A stretch of DNA of 64,000 nucleotides from Leptospira noumeaensis. GTDB taxonomy: Bacteria > Spirochaetota > Leptospiria > Leptospirales > Leptospiraceae. Each line of letters starts with the position of its first letter. Within the stretch, counting starts at the first letter, position 1. Below, one piece after another: positions 9,282 to 17,955 of this stretch. Below the pieces are notes generated by a model. It was not told where the DNA came from. It saw only the letters and a program-made list of their open reading frames with translations, and searched no databases. Made by a program: the position numbers and the translations under genes. The DNA lies in assembly GCF_004770765.1 (NCBI RefSeq), contig NZ_RQFK01000026.1:1364001-1428000 (forward strand). Reading direction: 5' to 3'.

Positions 9282-9712
9282 TCTGATGGATTCCTCTTCA
9301 TTAGGACAGCTGTGGATCCGTCCGGATAGTATTTTTTACGTCTCTCTAATTCAATAAAACCGACAGACTCATAAAGTTTTATGGCGGCTACATTTGATTC
9401 CTTCACTTCCAAAAAGAATTCTTTTTTCGGAAATTCTAGAAATAGAGCCAACAATAGTTCTTTAGCCAAACCTAACTTTCGATAGTTGGGAAGAGTTGCT
9501 ATCCTAAAGATTTCAATCTCCCAAGGAGTTTCACAAATAAGAGCATAACTCTTAGTTTCCGGATCTCCCAAACCAAAAGCCACATGGAATTCAAGGTGAG
9601 TTTGGATCATTTTTTCTGTCCATTCCTCACCAGGAAAACATAACGATTCCCATTGGAGGAGTGGGGAAATATCGGATTCACCCAGCCTTCGAAAACTATG
9701 AGACATAATCAC
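9278..9712 (-). CDS. GNAT-family N-acetyltransferase, RimI-like
   Basis: A 144-residue GNAT-fold protein. The acetyl-CoA pyrophosphate loop is in the YRKLGLAKELLLAL segment (the R/Q-x-x-G-x-A motif), followed by the NVAAIKLYESVGFIE motif characteristic of RimI-like enzymes. These acetylate protein N-termini or small amines. A possible alternative start is the ATG two codons in (9706). It is the first gene of the minus-strand operon with SDR and DUF445, overlapping SDR by four bases, and divergent from the TPR lipoprotein gene across 44 bases that must hold both promoters. Confidence 0.88.
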   Translation of the reverse strand: MIMSHSFRRLGESDISPLLQWESLCFPGEEWTEKMIQTHLEFHVAFGLGDPETKSYALICETPWEIEIFRIATLPNYRKLGLAKELLLALFLEFPKKEFFLEVKESNVAAIKLYESVGFIELERRKKYYPDGSTAVLMKRNPSE

Positions 9713-9756
9713 ATTTTTTTCTTTTCATCCAAAAGAAAGAAACTAAAATCGAACTG

Positions 9757-10674
9757 ATGGGCACAAAAAACAGCAGGTTTTCTTTGGTTTCCTTATCACT
9801 GGCGATTCTTTTTCTCCTGCTTGGATTTAGCTTGTCTGGTTGTGACTATCTGAAATCACTCACCGAATCCAAATACCGCAAACGAATTGGTGGGGAGCTA
9901 CCTTCCGAAAAAGACATAGTGAATTGGAAAGAAAAGTTGGCTTTGGAAGAAGCGGAAATCGAAGAAATGGACAAACGGATTCGAAAAATGGTCCAAAAGT
10001 CCAACCAATCGGCTGCCCTTTCTTGGAAAATTGCCAGGGCTTATATGCGCGCCGGTTCGGCTGACCTAGGTGCCCATTATTATGAAGAGGCAATTGGAGA
10101 AACGCTCCCCAATTCCAAACAAGGTGGATTCGAGATCCATTCTTATGAATCGGCCTTGCCATTTTTTGAAAAAGCCATCCAATCCGGAAAATTAGATAAA
10201 CAATTGTTATATGAAACGGCTGTGGCTTATGCGAATGCTTCCAAAGATATGGGTTGGGAACCTATCAGAAGAAATCGGGCCATTGGACTTTTTAAACAAC
10301 TTTCCAAACTAGACAAAGAAGATTCTCGGTTTCCTTTTCAATTGGCTCTCATTTATTTTGATTCCTCATTAAAGGATGAGGCTTGGAATGGAAAACTTTC
10401 GAATGGTTATGATGAAGTAGAATCTGCCTTTTCCCTTCTCGACCAAATTTTACGCAAAGAGCCATACAATGTTCCCACTCGGTTTGCAAAGGCCAATTTT
10501 TTATACCAAGTGGGAAAATCGAATTTAGCTTATGATGAATACTCGCGGATTAAATCTGTATTAGAAGAGATGAAAGAAAAAGGAACCATCCGTGAACCAT
10601 TGGATGAAAATTCTTCTTACCGCAATGTCATTAAAAACTTAAACCAATTGGGGGCCCAAAACAAATCAAACTAA
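9757..10674 (+). CDS. TPR-repeat lipoprotein
   Basis: A 305-residue lipoprotein. The signal peptide is followed by the lipobox FSLSGC with Cys29. The mature protein starts with a charged helical segment and then has helix-turn-helix repeats of tetratricopeptide type (for example around ALSWKIARAYMRAG, ALPFFEKAIQSG and VPTRFAKANFLYQVGKSNLAYDEY). This implies a protein-interaction scaffold in the periplasm or at the outer membrane. It is followed after 11 bases by dprA, probably co-transcribed, though a functional link is not evident. No specific function is recognised. Confidence 0.83.
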   Translation: MGTKNSRFSLVSLSLAILFLLLGFSLSGCDYLKSLTESKYRKRIGGELPSEKDIVNWKEKLALEEAEIEEMDKRIRKMVQKSNQSAALSWKIARAYMRAGSADLGAHYYEEAIGETLPNSKQGGFEIHSYESALPFFEKAIQSGKLDKQLLYETAVAYANASKDMGWEPIRRNRAIGLFKQLSKLDKEDSRFPFQLALIYFDSSLKDEAWNGKLSNGYDEVESAFSLLDQILRKEPYNVPTRFAKANFLYQVGKSNLAYDEYSRIKSVLEEMKEKGTIREPLDENSSYRNVIKNLNQLGAQNKSN

Positions 10675-10685
10675 CCTCTTAATTT

Positions 10686-11612
10686 GTGGTTGTATCGATT
10701 TTAGGCCATCCTCGGATTACTTCTTTTCTTCGCAGAACAAAAATTTGGCGGAACTTCGAATCTTTTTCGGAACTTTATGTTACCCTCCCTCAATATTTTG
10801 AAGAAGATTTTTGGAACCAATGCCTCACGGAATGTATCCAATGGGAAAAATCAAAAGATTCTCATTGGAAACTCGTTAGTTTTTATGACCCTGAATATCC
10901 GAAAAATTTAAAGGAAATTTACGATCCTCCATTCGTTTTTGTTTGTTTGGGGAATGTACAATTGTTGCAGTCTACTCTTGTTGCCATTGTTGGAACAAGG
11001 AAGTCTTCGCCAGTTTCCCTTTCTGCTACTAGGAAACTCGTAGAATTACTTTCGGTAAACAAAGATTTGGCGGTTGTTTCGGGTATGGCTCTTGGGATCG
11101 ATCGGGAGGCATTTTTATCTGCTTTGGAATTTGGACTTCCTGTGATTGGAGTTCTCGGAACTACTTTGGGAATGGAATACCCACCGGGAAATCGGGATCT
11201 TTACAAACGAATCAAAGAAGACCCAAACCAACTTCTGATTACCGAAATTTTACTCAAAACAGAACCTGCCAAATGGACTTTCCCCAAACGCAATCGTGTT
11301 ATCTCTGGTCTTTCGGACAAAGTGTACATTATGGAATCAGGAAGGAAATCGGGAACCATTTCTACAGCCTATAGTGCGATGGAACAAAACCGTGAGATCT
11401 TTGTTTTTGATCATCCCAAACAATTTGATAACGAAGGAGGAAGGTTACTCATAAGACAAGGTGCACAAAGGTTATTTTCTGAAATGAAAATCCCAAAAGA
11501 AAAAATGGTTTTGGAAAGTAAGGAGATGAGTTATGAAGAATGGAAAAACAAACGAACCATCCCTTCTGGAATTCGAAGAGATGGAAAATGGGATCTAGAC
11601 CTTACCCTTTAA
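10686..11612 (+). CDS. dprA: DNA-processing protein DprA
   Basis: DprA/Smf binds incoming single-stranded DNA and loads RecA during natural transformation. The Rossmann-like core is shown by LVAIVGTRKSSPVSLSATRK, VVSGMALGIDREAFLSAL, GVLGTTLGMEYPPGNRDLY, FPKRNRVISGLSD and SGRKSGTISTAYSA, all in the family order. At 308 residues it is shorter than E. coli DprA (374) and appears to lack the C-terminal winged-helix domain. The start is a GTG at 10686; TTG or other nearby starts cannot be excluded. Its 3' end overlaps the convergent antiporter gene by 11 bases (11602-11612). Confidence 0.92.
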   Translation: MVVSILGHPRITSFLRRTKIWRNFESFSELYVTLPQYFEEDFWNQCLTECIQWEKSKDSHWKLVSFYDPEYPKNLKEIYDPPFVFVCLGNVQLLQSTLVAIVGTRKSSPVSLSATRKLVELLSVNKDLAVVSGMALGIDREAFLSALEFGLPVIGVLGTTLGMEYPPGNRDLYKRIKEDPNQLLITEILLKTEPAKWTFPKRNRVISGLSDKVYIMESGRKSGTISTAYSAMEQNREIFVFDHPKQFDNEGGRLLIRQGAQRLFSEMKIPKEKMVLESKEMSYEEWKNKRTIPSGIRRDGKWDLDLTL

Positions 11613-12636
11613 ATACAAATCCTGCGACAGTGGCTAGGACATAAATAAAAAGTAAAAATACACCAAACGGTCGTTTGATTTTATCTTTAGAGAAAACAAT
11701 CCCTAAACGAAATAACACAAGAACGATGAGCATGGAAGGAAAGTAGAAAGTAAAAAAACTAACGGGAGCTTCAAGTCCATTTCTCGTAACGGCAGCAGCG
11801 GCACCGGAAACAAATAGAACATTCAAAATATCCGCGCCAATGATGTTACCCACCGCAAGTTCAGAATGCCCACGACGTGAGGCTTGGATGGCAGTTACTA
11901 GTTCTGGAAGGGAAGTTCCAAATGCCACCAGTGTGGCTCCAATGATGGAGTCAGGAATGGACAGGCGAACGGCTGTTTCTTGGACAGACGGGATGAGAAC
12001 CTTGGAAGATAAAATGACCAAGGTAATGGCAACTACTAGTTTTAATAAAACAATCCAAAAAGGAGATTCATCATACTCGGTTGTGGCATCAATTCCTGCT
12101 TCGACTTCCCCTGGTTTGGATCGAGACCAACGAATGCTTAAATAAATATAAACAGCAAGTAGGATTAAAAATACAAATCCGGTTCCTTGCTCAATTCGTC
12201 CACCAGTAGAAAAAACGGATGTTAGGTTTGTCCAAGGTAGGGCCGCAAACACCAGTAAAAATCCGGCGAGGACTTGGATCCAACCTTGGCGATTGACTAG
12301 TCGTTTGTCAATGTCAGGTGGGGAAATGAGGATAGCGATTCCTAAAATTAATCCTGTATCGCAAATGATGGAACCAACGGCATTCCCAAGTGCAATTCCT
12401 GGATTTCCTTCCAAAGCGGAAAGAACAGATACGGAAACTTCGGGAAGGGTTGTGCCTAAACTCACGATGGTGGCCCCAATGATCATTTTGGGAACTCCCC
12501 ATCTTGTTGAGAGAGAAACTGCCTCATCGACTAGAACGTCAGCGGCTTTTCCTAAAACAAGGATGGAGCCAATGATGACGAGTAAAAGAACTGGCAAAGG
12601 AAGGGTTTGAAAAGTTGCAGTAAGAAATGCATCCAT
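11602..12636 (-). CDS. CaCA-family Na+/Ca2+ antiporter (YrbG type)
   Basis: A 344-residue inner-membrane cation/Ca2+ exchanger with about 10 membrane segments arranged as two inverted halves. The two diagnostic alpha repeats are GATIVSLGTTLPE (about 54-66) and GATLVAFGTSLPE (about 231-243), whose acidic and polar residues bind cations. Between them is a charged loop (RSKPGEVEAGIDATTEYDE). It probably exports Ca2+ using the Na+ gradient, but this subfamily can also move other cations. The start codon lies within a CATG shared with the opposite strand, facing the small exported protein gene. Confidence 0.9.
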   Translation of the reverse strand: MDAFLTATFQTLPLPVLLLVIIGSILVLGKAADVLVDEAVSLSTRWGVPKMIIGATIVSLGTTLPEVSVSVLSALEGNPGIALGNAVGSIICDTGLILGIAILISPPDIDKRLVNRQGWIQVLAGFLLVFAALPWTNLTSVFSTGGRIEQGTGFVFLILLAVYIYLSIRWSRSKPGEVEAGIDATTEYDESPFWIVLLKLVVAITLVILSSKVLIPSVQETAVRLSIPDSIIGATLVAFGTSLPELVTAIQASRRGHSELAVGNIIGADILNVLFVSGAAAAVTRNGLEAPVSFFTFYFPSMLIVLVLFRLGIVFSKDKIKRPFGVFLLFIYVLATVAGFVFKG

Positions 12637-12652
12637 GGATAAAGGTCAGAAT

Positions 12653-13276
12653 ATGGAAAACTTCATCCGACTGCGACTCTTTCTTTGGGTAGGGACCCTC
12701 GGATTTTTTTCTCCGGTACTTGGAGAACCACGATTGCCCAAGGAACCAAACCTTCCCTCCATCCCTTTGGAAGAGTCCAAAGAACCAAGAAATGCTCGTG
12801 GAGACAAAGATTCTTCCGAATCAAAAGTTTTAAACCTGACTCTTTGTGACGGACGAACCGTTCGTGGTGAGTCGTCTAGCGGCAGTCAGTCGATGGCTTT
12901 TGAACATTCAAAAGATGGAATTCTTTATAAAAAGAAATTGAATGTAAACGAACTGGACTCGGTGCGGATTGACTCTTGGGAACTGAAACAAAAACGAGAA
13001 GAAAAAAAAGGAATCACCTTTGAAGTGGTTCCTAAAAAAATCCGAATCCGCACTAGGAATGGAGAAGTGTTTTATAAAGAAACAGGTGTTTCCGATTTAA
13101 AACTTCTAAACATTGAAATTAAAAATAACAATGGTGAAACCACTCTTTTTACTTTTTGGGTGGATTTGAAATACCCTGATGGCAAGTGGTATTCTGGATT
13201 GCCTACATTGAAACCAAACCAAGAATTTAGGGAAGATTGTTTGAAAGATGTAGTGAAGATGATTGAATGGGAGTAA
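12653..13276 (+). CDS. exported protein of unknown function
   Basis: A 207-residue protein with an N-terminal signal peptide (FIRLRLFLWVGTLGFFSPVLG, cleavage likely before Glu-Pro-Arg). The start at 12653 is preferred to an in-frame ATG 18 bases upstream because AAAGG at 12641-12645 is spaced seven bases from it. After a Pro/Glu/Lys linker there is a probable small beta-domain (LTLCDGRTVRGESSSG, then LDSVRIDSWELK), reminiscent of SH3-like or Sm-like folds that begin with a DGR-x-x-x-G turn. I do not recognise a family. It is followed by a terminator at 13278. Confidence 0.7.
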   Translation: MENFIRLRLFLWVGTLGFFSPVLGEPRLPKEPNLPSIPLEESKEPRNARGDKDSSESKVLNLTLCDGRTVRGESSSGSQSMAFEHSKDGILYKKKLNVNELDSVRIDSWELKQKREEKKGITFEVVPKKIRIRTRNGEVFYKETGVSDLKLLNIEIKNNNGETTLFTFWVDLKYPDGKWYSGLPTLKPNQEFREDCLKDVVKMIEWE

Positions 13277-13277
13277 A

Positions 13278-13327
13278 CCAACTCCAGGCTAATTTGTTTG
13301 GCCTGAAGTTGGAATTTTATTTTTTAT
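13278..13327 (+). terminator. intrinsic terminator between convergent genes
   Basis: CCAACTCCAGGC (13278-13289) pairs with GCCTGAAGTTGG (13301-13312), with one mismatch, followed by AATTTTATTTTTTATT. It ends the small exported protein transcript. The opposite-strand side lacks a comparable T-run. Confidence 0.78.
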
Positions 13328-15597
13328 TCAGATACACAATCCACATAGTAAGTCACAATGCCGGATTCTGATTTTTCTTCCACAAGGCCGTGGATATCAG
13401 TTTCAAAACCTGGGAACTTAGAGTTAAACTCCCTTGCAAATTGTAAGTAACGAATGATGGTCATGTTGAACTTTTCTCCTGGAATCAGAAGTGGAATTCC
13501 TGGAGGATAAGGTGTTAGTAACACAGAAGTGATTCGTCCTTCCAATTCATCAATTGGAACCCTTTCAATGTCACGGTGTGCCATTTTGGAAAATGCTTCT
13601 GAAGGTTTCATCGCAGGAATCATGGGACTCAAATACATCTCCGTTGTTAGGTGAGAAATATTATTTGCTCGGTAAACTTCATGCATGGATTGGCAAAGGT
13701 CACGTAATCCTATCCGATCGTATTTAGGATAGGTTGTCGTAAACTTTGGCATCACTCGCCAGAGAGGTTGGTTCGAATCATAATCATCTTTGAACTGTTG
13801 TAATTCGGTCACCATAGTATTCCATCGGCCTTTGGTAATCCCGATGGTAAACATGATAAAGAAACTATAAAGACCAGTTTTTTCTACAATGATTCCATGT
13901 TCTGCCAAGTACTTGGTGAGAATGAGAGCAGGGATTCCCCAGTCAGCAAATTCTCCTTCCACACTCATACCAGGAGTGATGACCGTTGCTTTGATGGGAT
14001 CGAGCATATTGAATCCCTCTGCAATATCACCAAACCCATGCCAACGGTCATTGGCTTTCAGAATCCATTCGTCTCTTTCTCCGGCACCTTCTTCGATGAG
14101 AGCCTCAGGGCCCCAAACACTAAACCACCAATCTTCTTCTAGTTCTAAGCCGACTTTCCGCATGGCACGTCTGAAATCGAGGGCTTCTTCAATGGATTCT
14201 TCTACGAGTGCATTTCCACCAGGAGCTTCCATCATAGCTGCGGCAACGTCACAAGAAGCAATGATCGCGTATTGTGGACTGGTACTTGTATGCATTAAAA
14301 ATGCTTCGTTAAAAAGGTTTCTATCTAAGGTTTCTTTTTCACTGTTTTGCACTAGGATCTGACTTGCTTGGGAAAGACCTGCCAGAAGTTTGTGAGTAGA
14401 CTGTGTGGCAAAGATCATACTTTCTTTTGGTCTTGGCCTGTCCGATCCAATGGCATGCATTCCCGTATAAAATCTATGAAAGGATGCATGCGGAAGCCAT
14501 GCTTCATCAAAGTGTAGAGTCGAGATTTTTCCATCTAACTCTGATTTGATGTCTTCTACATTGTAAAGGATTCCATCATAAGTACTTTGAGTGATGGTAA
14601 GAATTCTTGGATTTCCTTTTACCTCTTTGGCAAACGGGTGTTCTGCAATTTTTTTCTGGATGTTCTCCCATTTGAATTCGGATTTAGGAATGGGTCCAAT
14701 GATTCCAAAATGATTTCTTGTGGGCATTAAAAAAACAGGGATGGCTCCCGTCATGGTAATGGCATGAAGGATACTTTTATGACAGTTGCGGTCAACAATC
14801 ACAACGTCGCCAGGGGCAACCGTACTATGCCAAACAATTTTGTTGGATGTAGAAGTTCCGTTCGTTACAAAATACAAACTATCACATTGAAAAATCCGTG
14901 CGGCATTTCTTTCACTGGCAGAAATAGGGCCTGTATGATCCAAAAGTTGTCCTAGTTCATCCACCGCATTACAAACGTCAGCACGTAACATGTTCTCTCC
15001 AAAAAATTGGTGGAACATTTGGCCGACGGGACTTTTTAAAAAGGCAACTCCACCCGAGTGACCAGGGCAATGCCAACTATAACTTCCGTCATGTGCGTAT
15101 TGGGTGAGGGCACGAAAAAAAGGAGGTGGTAAACTATCTAAGTAAGATTTGACTTCTCTATGAATGGCACGAGCCATAAACTCTGGCGTGTCTTCAAACA
15201 TATGAATGAAACCATGGAGTTCTTTTAAAATACTATTAGGAATATGACGACTGGTTCTTGTTTCCCCATAAAGAAACAGCGGTATGTCGGCGTTTCTATG
15301 ACGTACTTGAGTCACAAAGTCTTTGAGTTGGCGGAGAGCATCAGGAACTTCACCTTCTGTTTCAGGAGTGAACTCTTCATCATCAATGGAAAGAATGAAT
15401 CCACAAGCCCGACTCTGTTGTTGCACAAAACTCGTCAAATCTCCGTAACTGGTCACACCCAGAACTTCAATCCCTTCGCCTTCTAAGGCCTTTGCAATAG
15501 CTCGAATGCCAAGACCACTGGCATTTTCGGAACGAAAATCTTCATCGATGATGATGATAGGAAATTGTACGATACCGTTTTGATACATCAACTCCAT
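13324..15597 (-). CDS. adiA: PLP-dependent arginine decarboxylase, AdiA type (Orn/Lys/Arg decarboxylase family)
   Basis: A fold-type I PLP decarboxylase of 757 residues, close to the 755 of E. coli AdiA. Regions in order: an N-terminal wing/response-regulator-like domain (residues 1-130), the core with HCPGHSGGVAF, VIVDRNCHKSILHA, the PLP aspartate in LHFDEAWL, and the Schiff-base lysine STHKLLAG at Lys403, then a C-terminal domain including PYPPGIPLLIPGE. Residue-by-residue resemblance to AdiA, recalled from memory (HGFGDI, MLDPIKATVITPGM, GITKGRWNT), points to arginine rather than lysine or ornithine. The product, agmatine, would serve acid resistance or polyamine synthesis. No arginine-agmatine antiporter gene is adjacent. 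A single-gene unit. Confidence 0.88.
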   Translation of the reverse strand: MELMYQNGIVQFPIIIIDEDFRSENASGLGIRAIAKALEGEGIEVLGVTSYGDLTSFVQQQSRACGFILSIDDEEFTPETEGEVPDALRQLKDFVTQVRHRNADIPLFLYGETRTSRHIPNSILKELHGFIHMFEDTPEFMARAIHREVKSYLDSLPPPFFRALTQYAHDGSYSWHCPGHSGGVAFLKSPVGQMFHQFFGENMLRADVCNAVDELGQLLDHTGPISASERNAARIFQCDSLYFVTNGTSTSNKIVWHSTVAPGDVVIVDRNCHKSILHAITMTGAIPVFLMPTRNHFGIIGPIPKSEFKWENIQKKIAEHPFAKEVKGNPRILTITQSTYDGILYNVEDIKSELDGKISTLHFDEAWLPHASFHRFYTGMHAIGSDRPRPKESMIFATQSTHKLLAGLSQASQILVQNSEKETLDRNLFNEAFLMHTSTSPQYAIIASCDVAAAMMEAPGGNALVEESIEEALDFRRAMRKVGLELEEDWWFSVWGPEALIEEGAGERDEWILKANDRWHGFGDIAEGFNMLDPIKATVITPGMSVEGEFADWGIPALILTKYLAEHGIIVEKTGLYSFFIMFTIGITKGRWNTMVTELQQFKDDYDSNQPLWRVMPKFTTTYPKYDRIGLRDLCQSMHEVYRANNISHLTTEMYLSPMIPAMKPSEAFSKMAHRDIERVPIDELEGRITSVLLTPYPPGIPLLIPGEKFNMTIIRYLQFAREFNSKFPGFETDIHGLVEEKSESGIVTYYVDCVSE

Positions 15598-15636
15598 AGG
15601 AAGAGTGACCCCTAGGGAATCAAATGATTTTAGTTT

Positions 15637-17955
15637 TTAGACCCGTTTTTTCGGAAGGTATTTATAATACTCCATCTCAACTGTGTTGATGAGGTAGGTG
15701 TAGTATTTAACTAGTTTTTTATCGAATTTCTTTTTGTTCATCTCTTCTCTGTAGTGGTCGGCAAGTTGCCCACGAAAGAGTGCAGACTTCATGTCGTTAC
15801 GATTGATGAGAATGGTATTTGGAAGATCCTTAATGGCAACATCATCGGGAATGAGAATTGTGGAAACCGACTGCAAAACTGCGTATTCCACAGTAGATGC
15901 CACTTTGTCGTCATCCTTTTCTTTACCGAGAGTCATATTGTTCCGTTTGATATTGTCCAAGTTTTCGTAGATCCTGGAACGTAAGGACTTAGGATCCAAA
16001 ACTTTGTCAGTGATTTTGTTGAATCGTTTGGGAAATACGAAGTTATCTGCGGCTTTGTAGATATGAGAAAGTTTTTCTTCTTTTTTGTTTGTTTCTGCTT
16101 CGTCTTCGTAAGAAGAAGTGGAACTAGAATTGTAAGTTGGTTTTCCCCAATCTCCCACTCCAGAAAATTTTCCTGAATTTTTGATATCTTCTCGGATTTC
16201 CTCTGTGGATTTTTCTCGGAAGTAGATGGCTGCCATAAACCCAAGAACAACAGAAAAGGGGACACCAAAAAAGATTGGCATCGCCGAACGAAGGTAATAT
16301 GCTCCTGTGATAAAAATGAGAGTGCTTACCACAAAAGTTAATATTCCTGGAACGACATTAAACCTTGAGCGGATTTCATTGGAACGTTCTTTTTCCAATT
16401 CTTCCACTTCCATGTTTTTGACATCGGCATTGAGTTTTGCAATCAACTCGGGTTTTAGTTTGTTATTGAGTTCCGGGTGTTTGGGATTGGAAAGTTTATG
16501 GTTGATGATTTTTGCGTAACCCAATTGTTTTTTGTATTCAGGATTGGTTCTACCTTCAAACGCTAGTTTGTGGATGACCGCGGCCATATAACCATGATCC
16601 ACCACATAATAAACCGATTTTCCATCGGGAAGTTTTTCTTCATAATAAGAATGATCAGAAAACACATCATCTTTCAAGCGTTTGATGTATTCGTTAGTTT
16701 TTTCTTCAGAAGTGATTCCTGCTTTTGCTACTTCTTCTTCAAAATCAATTCGGAGTAATGTGTTATGGTTTTTTGTATGTTCTGGGATTCGGGAGATAAC
16801 AGCATTTTTTACGGTTCCATAAATGTTATCATCTTTACGAGTCAGAACCGATCCTTTTTCTTCCGAAAGTCGTTTTAAAATTTTGACACTGAGATCGATG
16901 GTTTCTTTCACGGAAAGTGATTTGTTTCCTTTTTCTGTAGGATAAGGAAAATTTTCGATGATCGATAAAAACTTTTTCACTTCTTCTTCTGGATTCATTT
17001 TAGATTCTAAAGAAGGAAATTTTGGTTTTGAGATATAATCACTAAAGGTGGCAAGAAAAGATTCGTATTTAGCGTCTTTTGCAAGTTTGGTGAGTTGGTC
17101 TTTTGTGAAATGTTCCAAGCCATTCATCTGTGCAAGGATTTGGTTCACCACTTCTGGCAATCGTTTGAAACTTCCATCCGGTAGAATGTTTAGTTCGTCT
17201 ATGACAATATGGTAATCAGCTAAAATGGGAATTGCTAAATTTTGTTCTCTTGCAAAGACAGTGAAGTCTTGGAGAAAGTCTGGCATAGGGATATAAGGTA
17301 AATTTCCAAATCCCTTTCTTACCAAAGAAGAAATTTCTGCTTCGAGAGAACCAAGTTTAGGATAAAGCCATGTGTTTCCTTCTTTGTTCTTTTGTAAAAG
17401 AAGGCTTCCTGGATTTTCATCATCCCAGTTCCTTCCTTTTTTACCTCGGTTTTCGAGTAACACTTTGATGAGTTCTTGTGAAAAACGAAAACAAGCCTGT
17501 CTATAAGGTTGGGTGTCCGTTTTATTTTCGTTTTGTGGGGCAACGAGTGCAATTTTGGAAGAGATTTTACTGCCCGTACGAATGAGGTAAGGATAAGCAT
17601 AGGCAGCTCTATTTTGGCCACGATGGTCGATGTCTAAAATTTGACGCAGTGCATGGTAGATGGAATTTTCGGAACGGCCTTGGGCTCCGAGGTTTGTATA
17701 CTTGCCGAGTGCTTCGGGAAGTTTATCTACGGTCATTAGGTAAGAAGCATGTTTTTCTTTACTGCCGTGTTTTTCGACACGTTTGTGCCAGTCTTTCAGT
17801 TCATCTAAAATGCAACGTGCTGTGGGTGTGAGGCTTCCTACCGAATCAGACAAAAAAATATAAGACTGAGCCGAGGGTCTATCATTAGAACTTTCGTCTT
17901 TGGACGATGGGTTTTCTAAAGCTGTGTCTGATAGATCAATGCTGTCTTCGCTCAT
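15637..17955 (-). CDS. large cytoplasmic protein with two transmembrane segments, unknown
   Basis: A 772-residue protein whose start I place at the ATG at 17955. This gives an ATGA overlap with the avtA stop, and the peptide begins MSEDSIDLSD; an upstream in-frame start would run far into avtA. Residues 1-530 are hydrophilic and mostly helical, with a Ser/Asp/Glu-rich N-terminus. Two adjacent transmembrane segments are at about 535-555 and 559-579 (FNVVPGILTFVVSTLIFITG and MPIFFGVPFSVVLGFMAAIY). A basic, charged 190-residue tail follows, ending KYLPKKRV. I recognise no family or catalytic motif. Coupling to avtA suggests only co-expression. Confidence 0.72.
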   Translation of the reverse strand: MSEDSIDLSDTALENPSSKDESSNDRPSAQSYIFLSDSVGSLTPTARCILDELKDWHKRVEKHGSKEKHASYLMTVDKLPEALGKYTNLGAQGRSENSIYHALRQILDIDHRGQNRAAYAYPYLIRTGSKISSKIALVAPQNENKTDTQPYRQACFRFSQELIKVLLENRGKKGRNWDDENPGSLLLQKNKEGNTWLYPKLGSLEAEISSLVRKGFGNLPYIPMPDFLQDFTVFAREQNLAIPILADYHIVIDELNILPDGSFKRLPEVVNQILAQMNGLEHFTKDQLTKLAKDAKYESFLATFSDYISKPKFPSLESKMNPEEEVKKFLSIIENFPYPTEKGNKSLSVKETIDLSVKILKRLSEEKGSVLTRKDDNIYGTVKNAVISRIPEHTKNHNTLLRIDFEEEVAKAGITSEEKTNEYIKRLKDDVFSDHSYYEEKLPDGKSVYYVVDHGYMAAVIHKLAFEGRTNPEYKKQLGYAKIINHKLSNPKHPELNNKLKPELIAKLNADVKNMEVEELEKERSNEIRSRFNVVPGILTFVVSTLIFITGAYYLRSAMPIFFGVPFSVVLGFMAAIYFREKSTEEIREDIKNSGKFSGVGDWGKPTYNSSSTSSYEDEAETNKKEEKLSHIYKAADNFVFPKRFNKITDKVLDPKSLRSRIYENLDNIKRNNMTLGKEKDDDKVASTVEYAVLQSVSTILIPDDVAIKDLPNTILINRNDMKSALFRGQLADHYREEMNKKKFDKKLVKYYTYLINTVEMEYYKYLPKKRV

